Shown: positions 28,426 to 37,489 of the stretch, piece after piece
Numbering within the stretch: position 1 is the first letter of the stretch
Layout of the letters: the number at the start of each line of letters is the position of its first letter
DNA from: Stakelama pacifica
GTDB taxonomy: Bacteria; Pseudomonadota; Alphaproteobacteria; Sphingomonadales; Sphingomonadaceae
Direction of reading: 5' to 3'
DNA: 64,000 bases
NCBI RefSeq assembly: GCF_004361835.1
Contig: NZ_SNWD01000001.1
Coordinates: forward strand, 248,001 to 312,000
Made by a program: the position numbers and the translations under genes
The notes under the pieces: model-generated
The model's input: only the letters and a program-made list of their open reading frames with translations
What the model was told of the DNA's origin: nothing
Databases searched by the model: none

Positions 28426-29214
28426 TCAAAAGCGTCTGCTGACACCGCCCAGAAGTTCGGCATCGGGCGTATCGGCGTTCAGGCCGAAATAGGTGCCGAT
28501 GTCGAATTGCCAGTGAGCAGTCGGCTGCCACGCCAGCACGATGTCAGCGCTGGTCCGCGTCTGGTGCCCGGCGGGATCATAGCCGCGCTCGACATATAAT
28601 TCCGCCGTGCCTGTAACCGTGGAGTAAAGCGGACGCGAGAGTGCGCCGACCGCAGACCAAAGCGCGTGGCTGCCATGGCCATCGGCGTCCGCTTCGCTTT
28701 GCAGCGTCGGCGTCAGGGCCAGCGACCAGTCGTTCGGCAGGTTCATGTCCATCGGAACGGCGACCCCGCCGGTCGCTACACCATCGCTTATCCCATGGGC
28801 GCCGGTGGGCACGGTGATAAAGGGCTGCACCGCGACCGAGATGCCACGCTCACCGCCGTTGATAAAGCGGTGCTTCAGCATCAGTTGCGTGTCGCCAAAG
28901 CCGCTATCGACGATCGTGCGACCGGGTTCGCGCTGCCGCTGGTGGACCTAAGGGGTGACGTACACGGCGATTTCGGTGTCGCGTGCGATGCCGACACGTA
29001 TCGCCGTATCGCCGATCATCACGCTATCTTCTCGCGCTCCGGTACCGTGATCCGCAGTCCAGTCGGCAATGCCGGTTTCGAGCTGGACCTTGCCGGGAGC
29101 GATCGTGCAGCTTGGTGTCGCCTTGCCCGGACGGCCATAACATGCCGTATCCTGGGCATATGCGGGAGCGACGGCGACGAAGAACATCAGCATGGACGTA
29201 AAGGCAAGGCGCAT
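28426..29214 (-). pseudogene. Outer-membrane 'transporter' (phenol-degradation MetA-like) gene with in-frame TAG
   Basis: Read through, the frame gives about 262 residues: signal peptide (MRLAFTSMLMFFVAVAPAYA), a Cys-containing segment (ACYGRPGKATPSCTIAPGK), VQLETGIADWTADHG and a beta-barrel-like C-terminal half (RGISVAVQPFITVPTGAHG, DWSLALTPTLQSEADADG, WQFDIGTYFGLN) ending in Phe. This resembles the small transporter/MetA-like outer-membrane proteins. A TAG at 28948-28950 interrupts the frame after IAVYVTP, and homologous-looking sequence resumes in the same frame, so one substitution (for example Tyr TAC to TAG) explains it. ATG at 29214 has GGAG upstream. It may be a recent pseudogene or a sequencing error. 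Confidence 0.75.
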
Positions 29215-29430
29215 CGTAAGCTCCGCATATCCCTCCAAGCGCTGAAGGGTTGGAGAGCGATAGACGCATATCGCTAACGTTGCGATAACGCTGCACTTCG
29301 CCCCGGTGAGCGTAAGACGCGCCGCGATCGGCGGTATGGTCAGGCGCGCATGCTGCTTGCCCATCGTTGACCGCAGGCAATATCTTCGCTTGCGTATCGC
29401 ACGGCAGGTAACTTAAGGGCTTTGGCGTGT

Positions 29431-29508
<78 letters not shown>

Positions 29509-29515
29509 CACCTGC

Positions 29516-29531
29516 TAAATCGTTGAAAACA
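29516..29531 (+). repeat. Left arm of a 16-base inverted repeat near the element ends
   Basis: TAAATCGTTGAAAACA, eight bases after tRNA-Pro, is the reverse complement (15 of 16) of TGTTTTCAATGATTTA at 36178-36193 beside the other tRNA-end copy. An integrase arm or accessory site is possible. Confidence 0.5.
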
Positions 29532-29606
29532 TGTCCAGTCCTCACTTGAGGAGAGGCTCTGTGCCCCAGAGTGTTCCCCTCGCGGCGCGATATACTCGCC
29601 CGACGC

Positions 29607-29993
29607 TTACGGCTTGCTCTTGTCGAGCAATGCTTTTCCCGTAGAGGACAATTGTTCGCCGATCTGACGAAATTCATCGATGCAGCCGGTTACGAGGTCT
29701 TTTCTCTCCTGCGGATCGGCCGGGGGCGGGCCGAGGCTTCGGATCGCCTCGGCAAGGTCGATCTCGGGCTGAGCGCCCTTCACTTTGCCCACATAATAGA
29801 GCGTGAAGGCGAGCAGCGTTTTCTGGCGATCCGCATCATCGCCTCGCGATTTGTTCAGATGTTGCAGAACGGAGGCTGCACCGATGCATTGCAGGTTGTG
29901 ACGAAGCGCGGGCGACGGTGAGGCCGGCACCTGGGCAGGCGTGGCTGAAAGTGCGGCGAACAGGGCAAGGCTTTGTAACATTTCGTCGGCCAA
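29607..29993 (-). CDS. Hypothetical exported protein
   Basis: Up to 128 residues. After MADE (TTG start at 29993) or directly from ATG at 29981 (MLQSLALFAALSATPAQ) there is a probable signal peptide; the mature part is helical with two Cys (LQCIGAASVLQHL, LVTGCIDEFRQIGEQL) that could pair. Neither start has a clear Shine-Dalgarno. It is divergent from the RND operon and the first gene after tRNA-Pro. Function unknown. Confidence 0.6.
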   Translation of the reverse strand: MADEMLQSLALFAALSATPAQVPASPSPALRHNLQCIGAASVLQHLNKSRGDDADRQKTLLAFTLYYVGKVKGAQPEIDLAEAIRSLGPPPADPQERKDLVTGCIDEFRQIGEQLSSTGKALLDKSKP

Positions 29994-30117
29994 TAGCAGA
30001 AAGATGGGGCGACCGCAGCCTTACAGGGTGCCCCTCTCTTCAAAGATGATCGCGGCATGAGCACATAAAAGAAGAACGACCTTGGCCTGCGGCGTTCTTA
30101 CTCTATGCTCCGGGTCG

Positions 30118-31206
30118 ATGCGAAAATTTCCTTTGGTTTTGATGGCCTGCGCCAGCTTTCTGCCGATCGGTTGTACCGCTGAGCAGGATGCCTCCGCCGA
30201 TGCTGCGCCGACGCCGGTTCTCGTCGAGAAACCGGTGGCGCTGGCCGAGCAGAAGATTGTCGAAGCCATCGGGACCGCACGCGCGATCGTGTCCGCCCAG
30301 CTCTATGCCGAAGCGGCCGGGGCGGTCGAATCGGTGCATTTTTCGACCGGCGATTATGTCCGCAAGGGCGCGCCGCTGGTCGAACTGGATGCGCGGCGTG
30401 AGCGCGTCGCGGTCGAGCTTGCGCAGGTTCGGGTCAAGGAAGCGCAACAGCTGCTCGACCGCTATCGCCGGATCGAGGATACCGGCGCGCTGTCCGCCAG
30501 CCAGATCGAAGAGGGCGAAACCGCGCTTCAATCGGCGCAGCTCGAACTGCGACAGGCAAAGGTCGCGCTTGAAGATCGCACCGTCCGCGCCCCGTTTTCG
30601 GGCTATACCGGCGTGCCGCAGGTCGATCAGGGCGACCGTGTCACGCCGACAACATTGATCGGCCGGCTGGATCGCCGTGACCGGCTGTTCGTCGATTTCG
30701 ACGCGCCGGAGACTGCGTTCGAACAGTTGCGCAAACGCTCGATTGTCGAATTGCACCCTTATTCGCGCCCCGAAATTTCGGTCACTGCCGAGGTTCGCGG
30801 CATCGACACGGCGGTCGCCGACGATGCGCGGACCTTCACCGTGCGCACGGTTATCGACAATGGCGAAGATGCGTTTCGCCCGGGAATGAGCTTCGGCGTG
30901 AAGATCAGGGCGCCGGGCCGAACCTATCCTTCGGTCCCCGAAGCTGCGGTCGTCTGGGGCGGCGATGGTCCGTATCTGTGGACCGTTCGCGATCATGCGG
31001 CAAAGCGGGTTTCGATCTCGATCGCCGGTCGGCGCGATGGCCGCGTGCTGGTCGACGGAGCGCTTTCATCGGGTTCGGCAGTCATCGTGCGCGGCGTGCA
31101 AAAGGTGCGTGAAGGGCAGGAGGTGAAGCTTGTCGGGCGTAAACCGGCTCCGCCGACCATCGTCGAACAATCGGGATCGAACACCACCGCATCGGCGGGA
31201 CAATGA
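30118..31206 (+). CDS. RND efflux periplasmic adaptor (membrane fusion) protein
   Basis: 362 residues. Lipoprotein signal MRKFPLVLMACASFLPIGC (Cys19), then the barrel-sandwich/lipoyl halves (AAGAVESVHFSTGDYVRKGA, VRAPFSGYTGVPQVDQGDRV), an alpha-hairpin (QLLDRYRRIEDTGALSASQI), a beta-barrel domain and a membrane-proximal end. It links the inner-membrane pump to the outer-membrane channel. ATG at 30118 is preferred over an upstream TTG at 30082 because it starts the signal peptide. Its stop overlaps the pump start by four bases. Confidence 0.93.
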   Translation: MRKFPLVLMACASFLPIGCTAEQDASADAAPTPVLVEKPVALAEQKIVEAIGTARAIVSAQLYAEAAGAVESVHFSTGDYVRKGAPLVELDARRERVAVELAQVRVKEAQQLLDRYRRIEDTGALSASQIEEGETALQSAQLELRQAKVALEDRTVRAPFSGYTGVPQVDQGDRVTPTTLIGRLDRRDRLFVDFDAPETAFEQLRKRSIVELHPYSRPEISVTAEVRGIDTAVADDARTFTVRTVIDNGEDAFRPGMSFGVKIRAPGRTYPSVPEAAVVWGGDGPYLWTVRDHAAKRVSISIAGRRDGRVLVDGALSSGSAVIVRGVQKVREGQEVKLVGRKPAPPTIVEQSGSNTTASAGQ

Positions 31207-34200
31207 GCGATCGTCGCACCGATCTGCCGATGCTGGCGGTCAAACGGCCCTGGCTGATCGCGGTATGCAACCTGCTGATCATCATCGCCGGTGCCGCCGC
31301 GATTTTCGGGGTGGAGGTTCGCGAGCTTCCCGATGTCGATCGTCCGATCGTGTCGGTAAGCGCGCAATTCCCCGGCGCTGCGCCCGAAACCATGGATGCG
31401 GAGGTGACGAGCGTTCTTGAAAACGCAGCGGCGCGGGTGTCGGGTGTGCGCCGGATACGCTCTTCCAGCGAGGAAAATAACAGCCGTATTCGCGTCGAAT
31501 TCAGCCCCGGCGTCGATCTCGATACGGCGGCAACCGATGTTCGCGAGGCGGTAAGCCGCGTCACGCGCGACCTTCCCGAACGCGTCGAACAGGTGCGCAT
31601 CGTCAAGGCGGATGAGGATGCCGAACCGATCATACGCCTCGCCATATCGAGCCGCAATTATGGCGAGGCAGAGCTTACCCGGATCATCGATAACGACATC
31701 GTCCCCGAACTGCTGACCGCGCAGGGGGTGGCAAGCATCGCTCAGTTCGGCGCGCGCGAACAGCAGATGCGCGTCGCGATCGATCCGATCCGCCTCAACC
31801 GATATCGCCTGACCGTCGGCGATGTGGCGCAGGCGCTGCGTCAGGCGCCGTTCGACGTTCCGGCGGGGAGCTTTCGTTCGGATTCACAGGAACTGGTCGT
31901 GCGCGCCGAAGCGATTGCGGCAACGCCGGACAAGGTCGAGGATGTCAGGGTGCGCGATGATGTGCGCGTCGGTGACATTGCCAATGTCTATCTTGCGCCC
32001 GCCAATGCGAGCAGCTTTGTCAGGCTGAACCGCGAACCGATCATCGGGCTGGGCGTCATCCGGCAGGCAGGATCGAACACTATCCGGATTTCGGATTCGA
32101 TTCAGCAATCGGTCGAGCGACTGAAAGAGCGCTTTCCCGACATTTCGATCTCGGTAATTTCGGATGAGGCCGAGTTCATTCGGATTTCCGTGAAGGAAGT
32201 CATCATCACGCTGTTTGCCACCATCGCGGTGGTGATGGCGACGATCCTGCTGTTCTTCCGCTCGTTCCGGGCAACGCTGATCCCGTCGACCACGATCCCC
32301 GTGGCGCTGATCGGTGTGATTGGCGGCATCTGGCTTGCCGGATTTTCGATCAATCTGCTGACCTTGCTTGCGCTGGTGCTGGCGACCGGGCTGATCGTCG
32401 ATGATGCGATCGTGGTGCTTGAAAATGCCCAGCGGCTGCAGGCGGAGGGCATGGGGCGGCGCAGCGCTGCCGTGCTCGGCACGCGGCAGGTGTTTTTCGC
32501 GGTCGTCGCGACGACCGCGGTGCTGGTATCGGTGTTCGTGCCGATCTCCTTCCTGCCCTCGGACGCCGGGCAGCTATTCCGGGAGTTCGGATTCGTGCTG
32601 GCGCTGGCCGTGATCATCTCGGGTTTTGTCGCGCTGTCGCTGGTACCTGCGATCGCGGCGCGCACCAGTTTGACCTCAGATTCCGATGGCGAGGGGCGTC
32701 TGGTCGCCTTTGGCCGGTCGCTGAACGAGCGCTACAAGCGCGCGCTCGACTGGTCGCTCGGCCATCCCGTATTCATCATCGTCGGATCGATCGGCGCAGC
32801 TGCGCTGGCAAGCGCATTGTACGGAGCGCTCAATCAGGAACTGGTACCCGATGAGGATCGCGGCGTGGTGGTGGTGTCGGCACAGGGGCCGGATGGAGTA
32901 GGGCTATCCTTCATGGACGATGAGCTCGACGAGATCGAAGCACGGCTGCAACCGCTGATCGATAAGGGCGTGATCAAATCCACTTTCTCCATCGTCGGTC
33001 GCTATGATCCCAACCGTGTGCAGGTGACCGCCAACCTCGCAGACTGGGGCGAACGGAGCATGTCGCAACAGGAGGTAGTGGACGCACTGCGCCAGCCGAT
33101 GCGGGAGATTCCCGGCTCGCGGACGGGCGTATATGGGCGCGGTTCGCTCAGCCTGGGCGGCGGCAGCGACCGGATCGAGGTCGCTCTGACCGGCACTGAT
33201 TATGATGAAATCTATGCGCGTGCACAAAAGCTCGCCACCGCGATCGACACGGCTTCGGACAGCCTTACCAATGCCGAGATTTCGTATCAGCCGACCCAGC
33301 CGCAGGTCGCGCTGCAGGTCGATCGCCAGCGCGCGGCACAGCTCGGGGTCGATCTGGATGAGATTTCGGCGACGCTGAGCGCGATGGTCGGCGGGGAGGA
33401 GATTGTCGACCTGAATGTCGGTGATCAGGCGCTGCCGATCCTGCTGACCTCGACCAACCGTTCGATCACTTCGCCCGACCAGCTCGGCAAGCTGTTCGTT
33501 CGTACCACCTCCGGGGCGCTCACCCCGCTGTCCAGTGTGACAAGTGCAGTTGAGGAAGGAATTGCGGCGCAGCTCGATCGGGTTGAGCAACGCCGCGCGA
33601 TCGAGGTTCAGGCGGATATTACCTCCGGAACGCTGGGCGATGCGGTGACTGAAATCCGTCGGCTGACGCGTGAGGCGGTCGGGCCGGATGCCGATCTTCT
33701 GCTTCAGGGCGATGCGCAGACGCTTGGTGAAACATCGCAGGCCGTGCTGCTCACGTTCGGTTTTGCGCTGGTGATCGTGTTTCTGGTGCTTGTCGCGCAG
33801 TTTGAGAGCCTGACGAGCGGGCTTGTCGTCATGCTGACCGTTCCGTTCGCGCTTGCCGCCGCGATCCTCTCGTTGTTTCTCACCGGTATTTCGCTCAACA
33901 TCTATTCGCAGATCGGCCTTGTCATGCTGATCGGGCTGATGGCCAAAAACGGCGTGCTGATCGTCGAATTCGCCGATCAGCTGCGCGATCAGGGCAAGTC
34001 GGTGCGTGAGGCGATTGCAGAGGCCGCGGCGCTGCGCCTGCGCCCGATCATGATGACGCTGATCTCGACCGTTGCCGGGGCGATCCCGCTGATCATCGCC
34101 AGCGGGGCAGGGGCCGAAGCGCGCCAGTCGATCGGCTGGGTGATTTTCGGCGGGCTGGGCATCGCAAGCCTGTTCACCCTGTTCCTGACCCCGGTACTGT

Positions 34201-34289
34201 ATCTCGTCATCGCCAGATTCGGCACGCCGCGCAGCGTCGATCTCGCCAAAATGCATCGCGAACTTGACGCGGCGGAGGGGGAAGCATGA
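31203..34289 (+). CDS. RND efflux inner-membrane pump (HAE1, AcrB/MexF-like)
   Basis: 1,028 residues, the usual size of a proton-driven multidrug RND pump. Twelve membrane helices and two large periplasmic loops are apparent. The proton-relay residues are present: Asp400-Asp401 in TGLIVDDAIVVLENAQR and Lys915 in GLMAKNGVLIVEFADQL, matching AcrB Asp407, Asp408 and Lys940. Other landmarks are LPDVDRPIVSVSAQFPGAAP and NQELVPDEDRGVVVVSAQGP. Substrate range cannot be predicted. Both neighbours overlap by four bases (ATGA), so the trio is tightly coupled. Confidence 0.96.
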   Translation: MSDRRTDLPMLAVKRPWLIAVCNLLIIIAGAAAIFGVEVRELPDVDRPIVSVSAQFPGAAPETMDAEVTSVLENAAARVSGVRRIRSSSEENNSRIRVEFSPGVDLDTAATDVREAVSRVTRDLPERVEQVRIVKADEDAEPIIRLAISSRNYGEAELTRIIDNDIVPELLTAQGVASIAQFGAREQQMRVAIDPIRLNRYRLTVGDVAQALRQAPFDVPAGSFRSDSQELVVRAEAIAATPDKVEDVRVRDDVRVGDIANVYLAPANASSFVRLNREPIIGLGVIRQAGSNTIRISDSIQQSVERLKERFPDISISVISDEAEFIRISVKEVIITLFATIAVVMATILLFFRSFRATLIPSTTIPVALIGVIGGIWLAGFSINLLTLLALVLATGLIVDDAIVVLENAQRLQAEGMGRRSAAVLGTRQVFFAVVATTAVLVSVFVPISFLPSDAGQLFREFGFVLALAVIISGFVALSLVPAIAARTSLTSDSDGEGRLVAFGRSLNERYKRALDWSLGHPVFIIVGSIGAAALASALYGALNQELVPDEDRGVVVVSAQGPDGVGLSFMDDELDEIEARLQPLIDKGVIKSTFSIVGRYDPNRVQVTANLADWGERSMSQQEVVDALRQPMREIPGSRTGVYGRGSLSLGGGSDRIEVALTGTDYDEIYARAQKLATAIDTASDSLTNAEISYQPTQPQVALQVDRQRAAQLGVDLDEISATLSAMVGGEEIVDLNVGDQALPILLTSTNRSITSPDQLGKLFVRTTSGALTPLSSVTSAVEEGIAAQLDRVEQRRAIEVQADITSGTLGDAVTEIRRLTREAVGPDADLLLQGDAQTLGETSQAVLLTFGFALVIVFLVLVAQFESLTSGLVVMLTVPFALAAAILSLFLTGISLNIYSQIGLVMLIGLMAKNGVLIVEFADQLRDQGKSVREAIAEAAALRLRPIMMTLISTVAGAIPLIIASGAGAEARQSIGWVIFGGLGIASLFTLFLTPVLYLVIARFGTPRSVDLAKMHRELDAAEGEA

Positions 34290-35662
34290 GGCGGATCGTC
34301 GCCCGACCGGCACTGGCCCTATGTGTTGTGGCGGCTGGTTGCGCCGGGCCAGCTGAACAATATCGTCCGGCAGGCGAAGTGCCGGTGCCGGAAGCCTTCG
34401 TCACCGAATATCGTCCCGACAGCGGCGCAAACGATATCTGGTGGAAGGGGTTCGACGATCCTGCGCTCGATGCGCTGGTCGCGCGCGCTCTCGACAATAA
34501 TCTGTCGATCGCCGCTGCCCGCTCGCGCCTGCGTGCCGCGCGCGCGCTGGTTACTGCCGAACGGTCCGACCTTGCGCCGTCAGCCGATGGAACGGCGGAC
34601 GTTCAGGCAAGCACTACCGGTCGCGGCGATACCGATGTGAATGCAGGCGCCGGGGCCGATTTCCTGCTCGACCTCGACCTGTCGGGCCGCCTGTCGCTGG
34701 AAGTGGAGGCCGCCGCCGCCAATGCTCGCGCCAATCGCTATCTCGTCGCCGACCAGCGCCGCATCGTCGCCGCAGCGGTGGCGAGCCAATATGTCGAACT
34801 TCGCCGGACACAGGCGCGGCTGGCGCTGCTGCAGCAATCGACCGAGTTGCAGCAGCGAACGCTCCGCATCGTGGAGGACCGCTTTTCGGCGGGGCTATCG
34901 GCCAATCTGGACGTGCGCCGTGCCGCTGCCGATCTCGCCCAGACACGATCACAGGCGGGGGTGCTGCGGCTGCAGCGTGTTCAGGCGGCGAATGCGCTCA
35001 CCATCCTGACCGGCGATGTCCCCGCGCCGATCCCGGAGACGCCTTCGCAGGAAATCGGTTCGCTGATCCCGCGCTATGGCGGCGGGCCGCCCGCCGGACT
35101 TCCCGCAGACCTTCTGCGCCGCCGTCCGGACCTGCTTGTTGCCGAAGCAAGGCTGGCGGAAGCCGCCGTGCAGGTGGGTATCGAGCGATCCGATCTGTAT
35201 CCGCGGCTCGTGCTGCCCGGGACGATCGGGATTGCCAGTGGCGGCGCCACCGGCCTGTTGGACAGTGTGGTCGGATCGATCGGCGCTGCGCTTGATCTGC
35301 CGCTGTTCGACGGCGGGCGCCGCCGTGCCGAAATCGCTGCAGCAAAGGCGGAAGCCGATGCGCGGTTCGACGAATATCGGCGATCGGTTCTTGGCGTGCT
35401 GAGCGAGGTGGAGACGGCGATGGTCGCGATCCAGAGCTATCGCCAGCGGATCGAAGCGCTGGAAGATGCCATCCGGCAGAGCGAGGAGGCCTATACCCAG
35501 CTCAACGCTTTGTATCGCGAGGGGCTGAGCTCGCTGTTCGACGTCCTCGACGCCCAGCGTCAGCTGATTACAAGCCGCCAGTCGCTGATCGACAGCGAAG
35601 CCAGCCTCGCCAACGCCGTGATCGACTTCTACGCCGCCGCGGGCGCGCCTGTTGAGGGATAA
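34286..35662 (+). CDS. Outer-membrane efflux channel, NodT family
   Basis: 458 residues. Lipoprotein-like signal (ALCVVAAGCAGPAEQYRPAG), then the TolC/OprM repeat architecture: DIWWKGFDDPALDALVARAL, LSIAAARSRLRAARALVTAE, LLDLDLSGRLSLEVEAA, NLDVRRAAADLAQTRSQAGV, LLRRRPDLLVAEARLAEAAV and SEEAYTQLNALYREGLSSLF. Completes the tripartite pump. No local regulator gene (TetR, MarR) is present. The operon ends in a 180-base gap before an IS relic. Confidence 0.94.
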   Translation: MRRIVARPALALCVVAAGCAGPAEQYRPAGEVPVPEAFVTEYRPDSGANDIWWKGFDDPALDALVARALDNNLSIAAARSRLRAARALVTAERSDLAPSADGTADVQASTTGRGDTDVNAGAGADFLLDLDLSGRLSLEVEAAAANARANRYLVADQRRIVAAAVASQYVELRRTQARLALLQQSTELQQRTLRIVEDRFSAGLSANLDVRRAAADLAQTRSQAGVLRLQRVQAANALTILTGDVPAPIPETPSQEIGSLIPRYGGGPPAGLPADLLRRRPDLLVAEARLAEAAVQVGIERSDLYPRLVLPGTIGIASGGATGLLDSVVGSIGAALDLPLFDGGRRRAEIAAAKAEADARFDEYRRSVLGVLSEVETAMVAIQSYRQRIEALEDAIRQSEEAYTQLNALYREGLSSLFDVLDAQRQLITSRQSLIDSEASLANAVIDFYAAAGAPVEG

Positions 35663-35841
35663 CATTGCGCGGCAGATCTGCAGTTGCGGTTGAAAACTCT
35701 CCGGGTTTTCGGGCGAAAACGCTCCGTCGAGCGCTCACAAAGCCCATGGGCAACGTGTAACGGGCGTCGCTGCGTGACGTTGTCTATGGCCCCCCATATA
35801 GCCTTTCGTGGCCGAACTTATCGTCAGGCATGATGGCGGAT

Positions 35842-36096
35842 GCCCGTTTTGCCGCCATGCGCGTGCGCATTGCCGATGGTGCGGCTCAGCGGATCGGCTC
35901 TGCCGGGGCCCGGCACATGCCAGGTGAGGTAGCCTGACTGGTGGGTGAGCATCGTTCGAATGGCGAGCGAAAATACTATCTCTCCAATCTGCCCGGCGAC
36001 ACTCCGATCAAGGCTCTCGCCGGCGCGATCAAGGCGCGCTGGATCTGCGAACAAGCGCATCAGCAACGCAAAGAGGAACTGGGCCCCGATCACTTC
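35842..36096 (+). pseudogene. IS transposase C-terminal relic (IS701-like)
   Basis: In one frame the sequence reads MRVRIADGAAQRI, HMPGEVA, stop (TGA 35935-35937, where Trp would fit), then LVGEHRSNGERKYYLSNLPG and IKARWICEQAHQQRKEELGP followed by DHF. This is the C-terminal part of an IS701-type DDE transposase (typically '...KARWICEQAHQQLKEELGLDHF'). It is broken at both ends: similarity stops after DHF at 36096 and no terminal inverted repeats were found. Non-functional. Confidence 0.72.
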
Positions 36097-36177
36097 AGCG
36101 CATCAGTTGACGCGACTTATGCCTTCATCGTGCGCGCCACTGTACACCAGTCCGGAAACGGGCCGGTTCCGACAACG

Positions 36178-36193
36178 TGTTTTCAATGATTTA
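36178..36193 (+). repeat. Right arm of the 16-base inverted repeat
   Basis: TGTTTTCAATGATTTA, reverse complement (15 of 16) of 29516-29531. It is followed within 25 bases by the second tRNA-Pro 3'-end copy. Confidence 0.5.
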
Positions 36194-36216
36194 CGGCAGC
36201 CTGTCATCGGTCGGGT

Positions 36217-36235
36217 ATCCTGCCTCCCCGACCAT
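36217..36235 (+). repeat. Candidate attachment site, right copy (partial tRNA-Pro 3' end)
   Basis: ATCCTGCCTCCCCGACCAT matches the last bases of tRNA-Pro (29490-29508) with a single T/C difference. The rest of the tRNA is absent, so this is a duplicated end, not a gene. Confidence 0.5.
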
Positions 36236-36243
36236 TCGCCCAT

Positions 36244-37299
36244 TCAAGGGCGCAGCGCCGCCCTGATCGCGTGCCAGTCGATCAGTTTGAAATTCTGTGC
36301 AGCGCCGTCATTTTCATCGTCCTGAACGACGACCAGTCCCGATCCGAAGCGGCCGACCGGTCCGGCATGCGCGTCGATACCGTCGGTGCCGGTGACTGCA
36401 TCGACGCCGTTTGCTGCGGAAACGCGGAAGCGACCGGCGTAGACCGGGCGAGTGCCGTCGATACGCCATACCGCAAAGGCGCTGTCGCCCTGGCTCGACA
36501 CCAGCAGATAGCGTTCGCTGCCATCGGCAAGAATGCTCATCCCCTCGACATCGGCGACCAGCGTGCCGTCGCCGACCGCGCCGACCGATTGCCGCGTACC
36601 GCTGCTGTCGCCCAAACGATAGCGCCAGATGCCGACATCCTCTTCGCCGAGATAGAGATAGCCGGTACGGTCATCGACTACACAGCCCTCGGATTGCGAT
36701 CCCACATCGAATTTCGCGATTTGCTCGCCGGTGATCAAGCCGCTTTCAGCATCGGAAAGCGCATATTCGCGAACCGAGCCGCTTTTGCCGATCAGAACCG
36801 CAATCAGGCGGCCGCTCTCGCGCCCCATGCAAAATCCATAGGGTTCGGCAAGGTCGCTGGCGATGAACCCCGCATCCTCGATTTTTCCGCCTGCGCGATA
36901 GCGATAGAGCGAAATGCCGTCGCGACCCGGCGTACGGTTCGAGGCAGCGGCGATAAAGCCGTCGCCATCGGCGCGCAGATCGACATTGTTCAGCCGCCCT
37001 TCGGGCAGGAATTGCACTTTCCTGCCATTCAGGCCGAATGCATAGAGTCCTGCCTTTTTATCGGTGCCGAGAATAAGGCCCGTGACTTCAATGCCGTTCA
37101 CCGTGAAAGGTGCATTATCGGCGCTGGCAAAAATCGCCGGATCATCCGCTGCGTCCGCATTGGCGGTCGCGACGGCCTCGGTTTCTCCGGCTGCGGGAAC
37201 GGAAACCGTGGTGCGAACGGGCACCTGCGCCGTCTGAGCACGCGCGCAGGCACCGGCCAGGGTGAGGGCGGCGAAACCGAAGCAGCGGGAAAAGCGCAT
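36244..37299 (-). CDS. 3-phytase (beta-propeller phytase family)
   Basis: 351 residues. Signal peptide (MRFSRCFGFAALTLAGACAR, possibly a lipoprotein) then the beta-propeller phytase pattern: DDPAIFASADNAPFTVNGIE, LILGTDKKAGLYAFGLNGRK, NNVDLRADGDGF, EPYGFCMGRESGRLIAVLIG, SEGCVVDDRTGYLYLGEEDV, VADVEGMSILADGSERYLLV and DGIDAHAGPVGRFGSGLVVV. These enzymes release phosphate from phytate using Ca2+, here in the periplasm or outside. ATG at 37299 starts the signal peptide. It is divergent from a TonB receptor, a pairing seen in other alphaproteobacteria. Confidence 0.9.
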   Translation of the reverse strand: MRFSRCFGFAALTLAGACARAQTAQVPVRTTVSVPAAGETEAVATANADAADDPAIFASADNAPFTVNGIEVTGLILGTDKKAGLYAFGLNGRKVQFLPEGRLNNVDLRADGDGFIAAASNRTPGRDGISLYRYRAGGKIEDAGFIASDLAEPYGFCMGRESGRLIAVLIGKSGSVREYALSDAESGLITGEQIAKFDVGSQSEGCVVDDRTGYLYLGEEDVGIWRYRLGDSSGTRQSVGAVGDGTLVADVEGMSILADGSERYLLVSSQGDSAFAVWRIDGTRPVYAGRFRVSAANGVDAVTGTDGIDAHAGPVGRFGSGLVVVQDDENDGAAQNFKLIDWHAIRAALRP

Positions 37300-37402
37300 C
37301 GTCGATCCAACTCCGACAAGAATGGAAATTGCCGCGCATGTGGCCGGTGAATAAGACATCGGCGTTACAGACTTCGGCATTGTTACGCTGCACTATTGCA
37401 TC

Positions 37403-37420
37403 GGTAACGCTAGTGTAACG
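37403..37420. promoter_or_regulatory. 7-4-7 direct repeat, candidate PhoB-like box
   Basis: GGTAACG-CTAG-TGTAACG lies between the divergent phytase and TonB-receptor genes; a further GTTAC lies on each side (37382 and 37434). Two 7-base direct repeats with a 4-base spacer are the geometry of a PhoB site, though the bases (CGTTAC on the other strand) match the TGTCAC consensus at only four of six positions. Confidence 0.35.
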
Positions 37421-37489
37421 GAACGTACATCAAGGTTACATTTGCAGCTGCAATCGGCCCCCACAATAACAAGGTCAAAGGGGGCATTC

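Noticed and set aside
28948..28950. TAG read as a recoded amino acid
   Set aside because: No pyrrolysine or other recoding signal is expected in this group; a point mutation or sequencing error is simpler.
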